A DNA stretch of 64,000 nt, from assembly GCF_001311925.1 (NCBI RefSeq), contig NZ_BBCG01000014.1, forward strand, positions 1-64,000, given 5' to 3'. Made by a program: the position numbers and the translations under genes. The notes under the pieces were generated by a model. The model did not search any database. It was not told the DNA's origin and was given only the letters and a program-made list of their open reading frames with translations. Below, in pieces: positions 26,538 through 34,629 of the stretch. Origin of the DNA: Cellulosilyticum ruminicola JCM 14822 (lineage in GTDB: Bacteria; Bacillota; Clostridia; Lachnospirales; Cellulosilyticaceae). Positions within the stretch are counted from its first letter, which is position 1, and the number at the start of each line of letters is the position of its first letter.

Positions 26538-29048
26538 CTATGGCTCCATACCTGTTACTAAAATGCCATCATAATATACTGCAATACCATTTTCATAAGA
26601 GAAATCATCTGATTGATCGTAACTTGACCAATTCTCTTTTGCAAGACGTCCTTGAAGAATTAATTTAGTACCTTCTGTTAGAGAGGTTTTATCATCAAAT
26701 TTAATTGATAAGTAATAATCATCATTTCCAAGAGCTACGACTTCACTCTTAATTACACTTGTAAGTGCCACGTACCATGGTGATGTATTAAATTGAGCTG
26801 CACTGTGATCTACATAAAGAGTTTGTTTTGATGCATTAGCTTCTGTGAAGTAGTAACGCATCTCAAGTTTACTAAGATTTATAGCTTCACCATTATTTTT
26901 AATTTCTACACCAAAGTTAATGCTGCCAGCTACCGGGCTGTCCTTTGTTTCAGAAACTTCAAGTACTGCACTTACTTGTTTTACTGGTAATTTAACTGTT
27001 ACTTCTTTTTCTACTTCTGCTTTTTCGCCATTGGTATTAGTAGCTACTGCTTTTACTGTATATGTTTTAAGTCCATCTGCATTGGTTGTTTCTTCATTAA
27101 TAGTCCAATCTGCGTTTTCACCTTTACCAATAGATTTACCATTTACGAAGTATTCTACTGTATAATCTGATTCTGCATTTGTAGCTTCTGCTGTAAGTGT
27201 CACTGTTACACCTTCTGTTGCATCAATTACATCTTCAAATCCATTTGTAAATGCTACTTTCATTGCTTCTTTAACTGGTAATTTGACTTTAAGATCTACT
27301 GCTTTTGAAGCTGTTACTTTACCATCTTCTGTTGTTACTTTGGCAACAACTTTAAATATTTCTACGCCATCTGCATTTGTTGTTTTACCTGATGGTGTCC
27401 AAATTATAGATTCATCTTTACCTACACTTACACCATTTACAAAATATTCTACTACATAAGCATCTTCACTTTCCACTTTTGCTGAAAGTGTGATAGGTGT
27501 ATATTCTTCTGTACAATCAACTACTTTTTCACCAGCAGATGTCATAGCATCTACTTTAACCACTTTTCCAGTAAAGACTTCTTTATCAAATAAGTAACTT
27601 GGTAATTCATCTCTTGTAAGAACATATTCATGTTCATAGTATTTCTTAAGCATTTCTTTGCTTGTGTAAGCCTCTGTATATTCAGATGAACCTACCCAAG
27701 GTACTACGAATTCGCCACCCCAAGTACAGTTCCAAAGCCAAGGTATACCATCAGCTATAAGTGTGTCTGGATCCATTAATACACCATTTTCAGACATTGT
27801 AATAATCTTATTAGCTGATGTGAATCCCATAGCTTTTACAAAACCATTCGCTTGTGAATCGTAATCATGTTTAGCTGCATAAATATCTTCACCAATGATA
27901 TCTACATATTCATCTCCTGGATACCAATCTTTATCTGCACCATTCCATACCCAAATAAGGTTATGAATACCATGATAATTTGTTAAACGATTATACATAA
28001 GTTTATAAAGTTCTTTGTATGGCTCTGGCCCCTTAGCGCCCCACCAGAACCAACCGCCTGATGCTTCGTGAAGTGGTCTCCAAAGAATTGGTACTCCTGC
28101 ATCTTGAAGTTTTTTAAGTTCTTCTGCAATTACATCAATATCTCTAATGATGCCTTTGTATTCAGCAGAATCATGATCTGCCATTGCTACACTTAAATCA
28201 AATGTAGTATTTTCTGTATAGAAGCTACCCCATTTCTTATTTGGATCTGTTGTACCACCAAGTGGTGATGCCCAGTGCCAGCAGAATGTTGAAATACCAC
28301 CTTGCTTCCAGTATTCAATAGCTTTTTCTGTATCTTGACCTTTATTGCATCCAAGAGCTACACGAGCTGGTGAATAATCACTAAAGTCAAGGCCAATAAT
28401 TGCTGGGTATTTACCTGTTTCTTTATAAATAGCATTAAGTTCTGTATATTGTGTTGTATAAGCAAACTGACCTGATAAAATATTTTTACCATAAATACTT
28501 GTTAAGTATGTCATCAATTTTTGTGTTTCTGCTGTAGCTTTTGAATCAACAAGCTTATCTGATACATTTGTATTAACTGCTAATTTATCTGCTGGAGTAA
28601 GTGTAATATAGTCAAATAATGTCCATCCCCAAAATCTCGAAATGCGGATTTTATTTTCCCCAGCATTTAATTTAATAACACCACCATTAAGCTCTGCAAA
28701 TTCTTCACTTGGTAGGAATTGTACATTAAAAGATTGACTACCATTTACAGTAATTGTTTCTTGCTTTGCACCGTATGGTGCACAGAAACTAATACCTAAA
28801 TTGTAACGACTTGCTGTAGGTACTTTTACTGTAAATTCAATATAAGCATCTGATGCATCCATAGCTCCAACATATCCTTTTCCTGAATATCCCTTGAAAC
28901 TATTGTCACCTAATTCTACATTATGTAATACTGCTTCTTCTGCTTCATACTTAATTGTAGTCGTTATTGCTGCGCTTAATGGGCTAATAGTAGCTGTACT
29001 TAAACTGAGTACCGCTACTATTAATTTAGAAAGTATTTTCTTATTCAT
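26538..29048 (-). CDS. Secreted beta-mannanase (GH26) with CBM35-like and CBM3 modules
   Basis: 836 residues. Signal peptide 1-27; a CBM35-like module at about 32-152 (IKYEAEEAVLHN ... FDYITLTP); GH26 catalytic domain at about 170-505 with acid/base Glu328 in WRPLHEASGGWFWWG and nucleophile Glu420 in ITMSENGVLMDPD. Two Ig-like repeats share VEYFVNG and a TTNADG segment. A C-terminal CBM3 cellulose-binding module (NLSKLEMRYYFT, YVDHSAAQF, LQGRLAKENWSSYDQSDDFSY) completes it. It would hydrolyse mannan while bound to cellulose. No dockerin, so it is not cellulosomal by this evidence. Transcribed alone. Confidence 0.95.
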   Translation of the reverse strand: MNKKILSKLIVAVLSLSTATISPLSAAITTTIKYEAEEAVLHNVELGDNSFKGYSGKGYVGAMDASDAYIEFTVKVPTASRYNLGISFCAPYGAKQETITVNGSQSFNVQFLPSEEFAELNGGVIKLNAGENKIRISRFWGWTLFDYITLTPADKLAVNTNVSDKLVDSKATAETQKLMTYLTSIYGKNILSGQFAYTTQYTELNAIYKETGKYPAIIGLDFSDYSPARVALGCNKGQDTEKAIEYWKQGGISTFCWHWASPLGGTTDPNKKWGSFYTENTTFDLSVAMADHDSAEYKGIIRDIDVIAEELKKLQDAGVPILWRPLHEASGGWFWWGAKGPEPYKELYKLMYNRLTNYHGIHNLIWVWNGADKDWYPGDEYVDIIGEDIYAAKHDYDSQANGFVKAMGFTSANKIITMSENGVLMDPDTLIADGIPWLWNCTWGGEFVVPWVGSSEYTEAYTSKEMLKKYYEHEYVLTRDELPSYLFDKEVFTGKVVKVDAMTSAGEKVVDCTEEYTPITLSAKVESEDAYVVEYFVNGVSVGKDESIIWTPSGKTTNADGVEIFKVVAKVTTEDGKVTASKAVDLKVKLPVKEAMKVAFTNGFEDVIDATEGVTVTLTAEATNAESDYTVEYFVNGKSIGKGENADWTINEETTNADGLKTYTVKAVATNTNGEKAEVEKEVTVKLPVKQVSAVLEVSETKDSPVAGSINFGVEIKNNGEAINLSKLEMRYYFTEANASKQTLYVDHSAAQFNTSPWYVALTSVIKSEVVALGNDDYYLSIKFDDKTSLTEGTKLILQGRLAKENWSSYDQSDDFSYENGIAVYYDGILVTGMEP

Positions 29049-29266
29049 ATTATTCTCCTCTCTTCACTTTAATCTTTACCAATAGGTTCTTTTAAATCAC
29101 TTAAAGTTTTTTATAAGCTAATTTAAAAATAACTTAAATAAATCAATTTTTAAGTAATTTACTTATGCTTTTATTATAGCGAAGTCTGGATTTTTTTAAA
29201 TATACTGTTCTTAAGATGTTGCCTTTTATAGCATATGCTGTACTGTTAAAGTAAATTTACTATATG

Positions 29267-30459
29267 TTAGTTGTCTTTAAATATCTCATAACTTCTTTCT
29301 AATGTCCCACTTAAAAAAGCTAAAACCATACCATAATTTGTAATTGGCACACCTTTTTCCTCGCACAAATGTGCACGATTACACACTGTTTTATGGGTTA
29401 GCATACATCCTCCACAATGTACTACTAAATCATACTCTGACAAATTTCCCGGGAAATCTTGACCAGCAATATATGTAAATTCTAATTTATCACCTACATA
29501 TTTACTTAAACCATTTGGGATTTTAACACGTCCAATATCTTCATGTGATACATTATGCGTACATCCTTCAAGTATTAGTACCTTGTTTCCTGGTTTTAAA
29601 GTCTTTATTCTCTCAATACCTTTCATAAACAGCTCTAAATCACCTTTTTGTCTAGACATCAAAAGTGAAAAACCTGTAAGCTTAATTGAAGTCGGTACTA
29701 TTTGACTCACTTTAGCAAAAGCCTGTGAATCTGTAATAACCAAGTCTACATCTGGAATTTCCTTTAATGCTGCTTCTAATTCTGTATCCCGTACTACATA
29801 AGACTTAATTCCATGGTCAAGACAATCTCTAATACATTGTACTTGAGGTAAAATAATCCTTCCCTTTGGTGCTTCACTATCTATAGGCACCACTAAAATA
29901 ACTTTTGCTCCATAAGGTAATAAATCACCCACTAACGGCTTATCCTCTTCTTCCTCTTTAAGTTTACTTACAATAACTTCTTTTAACTTAACAATGCCCA
30001 TTCCATTTTTTATAGAAGTTAATATACAGTCTTTAAATTCTTGTTGTATCTGTACAAGTTCAATCTCCGATACTGTATCCGTTTGGCTAATTACTACAAT
30101 ATATGGAATAGCATATTTTTTAAAATAAAGTTTAAACTCATTGAAAGCTTCCATATTTATGTCATTTGCTGCCATTACATAAATAGCAAGATCTGTACGC
30201 ATAAGCATATCCATTGTTTTCTTTAACCTTAGTGTCCTAACTGTGTTTGATCATGTATACCCGCCGTATCTACCCATACAACTGGTCCAAAAGGTATGAG
30301 TTCCATCGCTTTTATAACTGGATCAGTTGTTGTACCTTCATTTTCTGATACAATAGCCACATCTTGACCTACTAAATGATTTAATAATGATGATTTTCCT
30401 GAATTAGTTTTTCCATAAAAAATGATATGTTTTCGACTTGCATTAGGCGTTGTTTGCAT
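29267..30459 (-). CDS. hydF: [FeFe]-hydrogenase maturation GTPase HydF (one frameshift)
   Basis: HydF is the scaffold on which the hydrogenase 2Fe subcluster is built. Start ATG 30459 (AAGGAGAG upstream). P-loop GKTNSGKSS (residues 16-24), switch EGTTTDPV and DTAGIHD give the GTPase. The C-terminal cluster ligands are in EGCTHNVSHEDIG and HCGGCMLTH. The frame breaks at about 30236 (DQTQLGH then LRLKKTMDML), one base missing; the rest is full length at about 398 residues. The hydE and hydG radical SAM partners are not in the window. The downstream order on this strand is TM1266, then hydF. Confidence 0.9.
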
Positions 30460-30506
30460 ATATACTCTCCTTTTCAAATGCCTTACTTATTTACTTTTAT
30501 CTTAAA

Positions 30507-30757
30507 TTATATAATTTCTTTTTTAGCAATAGCCGTTTTAACCGTTACACCTTTTATATTTCCTATCTTTCCTGTCAAGCTATTAATTTCATCTAACTGC
30601 CTGTTACAACTATTGAAACTACTGAAATCTCTTCATCTAGTGGAATACCCATACGACCTTTGGTATTCCCCCTAAAACTAGCCACTACTTCATTAAACTG
30701 CATCTGGCATTCTTTAGGATTTTCTAATATGGCACTTATAATTGCTATTTTACTCAT
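30507..30757 (-). CDS. TM1266-type iron-only hydrogenase system regulator (frameshifted)
   Basis: Small ferredoxin-fold (ACT/NikR-like) protein of about 83 residues. MSKIAIISAILENPKECQMQ and FRGNTKGRMGIPL then EISVVSIVVTG; the frame breaks near 30601 and continues QLDEINSLTGKIGNIKGVTV to the stop at 30507. Neither half is long, so it is easy to miss. In other species the family sits beside hydE/F/G genes and is predicted to regulate them. ATG 30757 has GGGAGATG upstream. Confidence 0.75.
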
Positions 30758-30995
30758 TTTGTCATCTCCCATTTTTAATCATTTTCCATAATGCATATAT
30801 AAATAAAGGACCATGTCTTTAGACACAGCCCTGTGATTACCTTTATTATACTCCTCTACTATGAGTTAATCAAATTATTTACATTTTAAAATAAGTTATA
30901 TTTTTAAACTTTTTACAACTTTTTTATTTACGTATATTTTCTTTAAGGATAACTTATACTATTTTTAATAACTACTCATAAAAAGGAGTGTTGAA

Positions 30996-31346
30996 ATGAA
31001 TCCAAAAAAACTTTTATATTGCTTTTTATTTCTAATCCCATTTGTACTTAGCCCAACTATATTTACACATCCATCCACTGAAACTGTGCGTGTTAATCTC
31101 ACCCAGCCTTATAGGCTACTATTAAATAACAAACAAATTTTACAAGACCAACCCACTCTATTTTATAATAACGTACTATACGTCCCCGCTAAAGATTTTG
31201 CTAGAGAGCTCGGTTATACTGTTGAATATGATAATAGTACAGCTGTTATTACAAATACTGAACTTCCTAAACCATCCACCCAAATCACTCCACAAACTCA
31301 TCTAATTGCCTATTTAAAACCTGCCTTTATTCTTAGAATCCCCTAG
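30996..31346 (+). CDS. Secreted copper-amine-oxidase-N-like (stalk) domain protein
   Basis: 116 residues with AAAGGAG before the ATG. Signal peptide to about residue 25, then one stalk domain: RLLLNNKQILQDQPTLFYNNVLYVPAKDFARELGYTVEYDN in consecutive short segments typical of the family, followed by a short tail. Such domains in Clostridia are wall-associated or part of larger surface proteins. This copy is a single-domain version. Function unknown. Confidence 0.75.
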   Translation: MNPKKLLYCFLFLIPFVLSPTIFTHPSTETVRVNLTQPYRLLLNNKQILQDQPTLFYNNVLYVPAKDFARELGYTVEYDNSTAVITNTELPKPSTQITPQTHLIAYLKPAFILRIP

Positions 31347-31362
31347 TTTGTACTTCTCATAA

Positions 31363-31401
31363 GATATCGAATAAATATTTCTATAATATTTATTCGACAT
31401 C
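31363..31401 (+). terminator. Hairpin after the stalk-domain gene
   Basis: TCGAATAAATATT (31367-31379) and AATATTTATTCGA (31385-31397) are perfectly complementary around TCTAT, extended by GAT/ATC; TTTCTAT follows. Confidence 0.65.
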
Positions 31402-31451
31402 TTTCTATACTTATATTCCATTTTCTATTATCATATATTTAATATTTTGTC

Positions 31452-31479
31452 ACCAATACAAAATACAAGCCATATAATG
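31452..31479 (+). promoter_or_regulatory. Possible sporulation (sigma-K-like) promoter
   Basis: ACC (31452-31454), 16 bases, CATATAATG (31471-31479), one mismatch from the sigma-K pattern AC-N16-CATA-N3-TA. It would place the Ser/Arg-rich gene and kinase in the mother cell. Weak on sequence alone in AT-rich DNA. Confidence 0.35.
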
Positions 31480-31538
31480 TAGTGTAGCTAAGAACTCACC
31501 TCTCTTAGTTAACATTAATTATAAGGAGTTGTTTAAGT

Positions 31539-31898
31539 ATGGGTCATTTAAATTCTTGTAACAAAACTCGTCGTTGGAGTAGTAACAGTCGTAGTAATAG
31601 GTTTAATCCTTCTAGCCGCAGATATTCTTCTAGTATTTCTAGCCGCAAAGATATGTCATCTTCTAATAGCTCTTCATATTCTTCTGATAGATTTAGTAGA
31701 TCTGATAGATTTAGTAGATCTGATAGTTCTAGCAGATCTAGATATTCTTCTGATAAATCTTCTAGACATTCTTCTTGTAAATCTTATCACAAAAACAATT
31801 CTAACCATAAGAGATCTAACAAAAATTGTAAAAACTACCACCGCAGAAATCACAAATCTAATTGCAGATGCTTTAAAAATAGTGGTTGTAGTAGATAA
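31539..31898 (+). CDS. Ser/Arg-rich low-complexity protein (SR-like, possible spore-coat protein)
   Basis: 119 residues, AAGGAG upstream. Nearly all Ser, Arg, Lys, Asn, Asp and Tyr, with many SR/RS dipeptides (SSRRYSSSISSRK, DRFSRSDRFSRSD) and a Lys/His/Cys-rich tail (NCKNYHRRNHKSNCRC). An 18-bp unit is tandemly duplicated at 31686-31721. It has no signal peptide and would be strongly basic and disordered. It resembles kinase-substrate coat proteins such as CotG/CotB-type Ser/Lys/Arg-rich tails and, in composition, eukaryotic SR domains. A protein kinase gene follows 25 bases after its stop, so it is a natural candidate substrate. Homology to any named family is not established. Confidence 0.7.
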   Translation: MGHLNSCNKTRRWSSNSRSNRFNPSSRRYSSSISSRKDMSSSNSSSYSSDRFSRSDRFSRSDSSSRSRYSSDKSSRHSSCKSYHKNNSNHKRSNKNCKNYHRRNHKSNCRCFKNSGCSR

Positions 31899-31923
31899 GT
31901 TAATGTAAGACGGATATCATCTT

Positions 31924-32640
31924 ATGGATAGGTATTATAAACCTGGTACCCAAATTAAAGATTTCACTATTACTAAAATACTTGGTCAAGGACGTTATGG
32001 CATAGCTTATCTTGGCGAAAATAGATATGGCAAGAAATGTGTCATTAAACAGCTCAAAAAAAATATGCTACGCACTACCCGTAATAAGTTATTTTATGAA
32101 CAGGATATTCTAAAGAGTCTTCATTCTTCTTCTATCCCTAAATTTATGGGTACCTTCAAAAACCGGGATGCAGAAGGCTATATATTAGAATATATAGACG
32201 GCACACCATTGGATGTGCTTGTCAGGAAAAAAGGTTATAGATTTTCCAGAAAAGAAATTTATAACATTGGTAGCCAGCTTCTGCGAATTATTGAAACTTT
32301 GCAGGCATCTCAAATTGTTCATAGAGATATTCGACTTCCAAATGTTATTATGCGCCCAAATGGTAAGCTAGCTCTTATAGATTTTGGTCTAGCAAGATAC
32401 ATTGATGATGAGAAATATACCGTTAACGATGATTATTGGTATCTAGGCGATTTCTTAATTCGCCTATACTACACTTCTTATTTTATAGAATCTGATAGTC
32501 CATCAGTCCCTTGGTATTATGAACTATCACTTACACGAGAGGAACGATATTTTCTAAAAAAACTACTAGGAATCAATGGTAGTTTTGAATCCTTATCCGA
32601 TATTAAAGCCAATTTAAAAGAACTTAAATCTATGACCTAA
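31924..32640 (+). CDS. Compact Hanks-type serine/threonine protein kinase
   Basis: 238 residues, soluble, without PASTA or membrane segments, so unlike PrkC. Glycine loop LGQGRYGIAYLG (residues 20-31), ATP-binding Lys42 (CVIKQL), Glu59, catalytic loop HRDIRLPN (133-140) with Asp135 and Asn140, and DFG (153-155) are all present. Arg replaces the usual Lys two residues after the catalytic Asp. No APE motif is recognisable and the C-lobe is short, like minimal RIO/Bud32- or YbdM-sized kinases. The gene follows the Ser/Arg-rich gene at 25 bases and ends at a terminator, so the two form an operon. Confidence 0.85.
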   Translation: MDRYYKPGTQIKDFTITKILGQGRYGIAYLGENRYGKKCVIKQLKKNMLRTTRNKLFYEQDILKSLHSSSIPKFMGTFKNRDAEGYILEYIDGTPLDVLVRKKGYRFSRKEIYNIGSQLLRIIETLQASQIVHRDIRLPNVIMRPNGKLALIDFGLARYIDDEKYTVNDDYWYLGDFLIRLYYTSYFIESDSPSVPWYYELSLTREERYFLKKLLGINGSFESLSDIKANLKELKSMT

Positions 32641-32646
32641 ATTTAA

Positions 32647-32692
32647 ACCATCTAGTTATATGTAACCCCTCTTATAGCTAGATGGTCTCTTT
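32647..32692 (+). terminator. Terminator of the SR-protein/kinase operon
   Basis: ACCATCTAG (32647-32655) and CTAGATGGT (32678-32686) form a stem followed by CTCTTTTAT. Confidence 0.75.
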
Positions 32693-32744
32693 TATACATT
32701 ATATGTCCAATTTTTTATCTATCTAAACTGAATAGGTGGTATGT

Positions 32745-33305
32745 ATGTCAAATAAATTATGTAAAATATTAGATATCTATCCGCGAAGCTTTACTGCCAA
32801 CTTATATACAAACACACACTTTAGAATGATTAGTTTGATAGATGCACGTATACAATATTCTTACGGGGTAGAAAAAGTTACATTAGCTTACTACAGTTCC
32901 TCTGGTACAAACAACGGTAAAATTAAAGGTCTCTGGTATCCTATTGTAGGTATAAAACTTTATACTGGCCCTTTTACTGAATTCACCTACGCTATTAATC
33001 AAATTGTATCCCACACAACTTCTAGCGCATCTGCTAGCAAAGGTTGGTTGGTAAAATCCCTCTTTTTCTATAAATCTACCCCTAATGCTATAGACGGATT
33101 TGCTTCACCTTATTATCACGATGCTCTCTTAGGTATTGGAAGAACCATTAAATCTCTGTATGCTTCTGGAGAATATACAAGGCTTAGTACTTTAACGCCC
33201 CGAGCTCTTAACCGTTCAGTCTTGTCTTCTGAAATTTATCCTGGAAATACTCGTAGTCAAAGAGAAAACTATGAAAACTTTATTCGTGACATCATGAATT
33301 CTTAA
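32745..33305 (+). CDS. Uncharacterised protein next to the kinase operon
   Basis: 186 residues from ATG 32745 (AGGTGG five bases upstream). No signal peptide or membrane helix. Two halves: a beta-rich part (MISLIDARIQYSYGVEKVTLA..., GLWYPIVGIKLYTGPFTEFT) and a helical Ser/Ala-rich part (TTSSASASKGWLVKSL, GIGRTIKSLY) ending in an Arg/Ser-containing tail. I do not recognise the family. It lies 105 bases past the kinase, behind the kinase terminator, so co-function is only suggested by position. Confidence 0.65.
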   Translation: MSNKLCKILDIYPRSFTANLYTNTHFRMISLIDARIQYSYGVEKVTLAYYSSSGTNNGKIKGLWYPIVGIKLYTGPFTEFTYAINQIVSHTTSSASASKGWLVKSLFFYKSTPNAIDGFASPYYHDALLGIGRTIKSLYASGEYTRLSTLTPRALNRSVLSSEIYPGNTRSQRENYENFIRDIMNS

Positions 33306-33971
33306 TCGACATCTTGAAGAGAGTATCGCAAAATAACAATCTTTACGATACCCTCTTTTGTTTTTATAATGTTTTTTCTTAAAGCTACCCTTTTTTCTGT
33401 CATATGATAAGACTTAATAGCTTCTTTTCTAATTTTATTTTCTATCTTTTCTCTACGCTCTTGCTTTATATATTGCCATCTACTTTCAAATAATCTAAAT
33501 TTACATTTTTGACTTCTCTTAACGCCCCAAAACAAAAGATTACGACTAATTGTACTAATAGCTCTCCCCCGAACCTGCACCTGCTGTAGTAGAAACAACT
33601 AATGGCACCTTATCATACATTTGCGTATTAGGTCTATGTACAATATAATTACATACAAAGTGATCAAAAAATGCCTTAATCTACCCTGTCTCCCCTAATG
33701 CATAATTCGGATACCCTATTACAATGGCATCAGCTTCTAATAATTTTTCTAATATCAGATGTGTATATTTTTTATGTGGGCAATTCTCTCCTGCATAATC
33801 TCCTGTAAATAACCAGGCCATATACCCTGTACAAAAATAAGGTAAGTCTTTAGGCAAATAAATATTTGTATAGATTACATCACCGAGCTCACTCATTGTC
33901 TGCTTTATAAATTCAAGTGTTATATCTGTATTGCCTTTTCTCCCACTCCCATGGATCATACATATTTTCAT
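33302..33971 (-). pseudogene. NAD(P)H-dependent FMN reductase-like flavodoxin-fold protein, broken
   Basis: The N-terminal half (33681-33971) starts MKICMIHGSGRKGNTDITL, an FMN phosphate loop, and has VIGYPNYALGETG. An in-frame TAG at about 33681 stands where Gln is expected (GETG-Q-IKAFFDH), and a second break in a G5 run near 33583 precedes RAISTISRNLLFWGVKR. The C-terminal helix-rich part ends at 33302, touching the end of the convergent gene. One nonsense and one frameshift make loss of function likely. Confidence 0.75.
33313..33354. terminator. Hairpin with GCAAAATAA loop
   Basis: GAGAGTATCG and CGATACCCTC pair around CAAAATAACAATCTTTA, followed by TTTTG. It overlaps the end of the broken reductase and probably ends the plus-strand gene at 33305. 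Confidence 0.6.
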
Positions 33972-34063
33972 ATTATTTTCCCTCTATAAGTCTACTATTT
34001 TATATACTTAGCTTAAATATATTTTATTTTTCAATCCCTTTGTCCAAATAATCCTCTAAAAAA

Positions 34064-34106
34064 GGATGCCGCAAAATTATTATTAATCCTGCGACACCCT
34101 CTCTTA
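34064..34106 (-). terminator. Hairpin with GCAAAATTA loop
   Basis: GGATGCCGCA pairs with TGCGACACCC (two wobble positions) around an AT-rich loop, preceded by AAAAAA on the plus strand. It follows the YhgE remnant. Confidence 0.5.
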
Positions 34107-34169
34107 ATGTTATCCAACTCCTGATTCTCCTAATTTATTAGTGAATTTATGAAGTTTTTCATTAGCCTT

Positions 34170-34600
34170 TTATTTTAATAATGCACCTATAATCAAGGCT
34201 CCTATTAAAAATCCAAATAAAACAATCAACTCTTTTACTAAAGTCACATAATAAATGCCTGCAATAGCTTCTCTCATCCCACTAATAGCATAGGTAAATG
34301 GCAATAAATTATAAAGTACTTGAAAAAGCTTAGGTGTTACTTGGATTGGGAATGTTCCTCCTGAACCACCCAGTTGTAATACTAATAATACAACACCTAA
34401 TGCTTTACCTACATTACTAAACAATGCTACCAGAGTGTAAACAATAGCTATAAACACAATACTATAAAACATACCTAAAACAACAAATAATTTTTGCTTC
34501 TGTAGTAAGCAGTGATGTGAGTAACAAGGCACCACCCCATAAGCAAAGTGTTATATAAAATGTTGAAAGGCCTGTACCATAATTAGGCACTGGATATATA
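34170..34600 (-). pseudogene. YhgE/Pip (ABC-2 type) membrane protein, C-terminal remnant
   Basis: The last ~120 residues (VALFSNVGKALGVVLLVLQLGGSGG, FPIQVTPKLFQVLYNLLPFTYAISGMREAI, final helix) match the C-terminus of YhgE/Pip-type transport proteins. Just upstream a second frame encodes YPVPNYGTGLSTF, the preceding conserved segment, so there is also a frame break near 34510. The N-terminal ~500 residues are gone, replaced by the end of the pectinase gene region. Confidence 0.8.
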
Positions 34601-34629
34601 GTTCACTTAATACGTTGTATTAAATCTTT

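Noticed and set aside
31539-33305. Antiviral defence system built on the kinase
   Set aside because: No nuclease, toxin, sensor or transmembrane effector and no other defence gene nearby; the SR-rich partner fits a structural substrate better.
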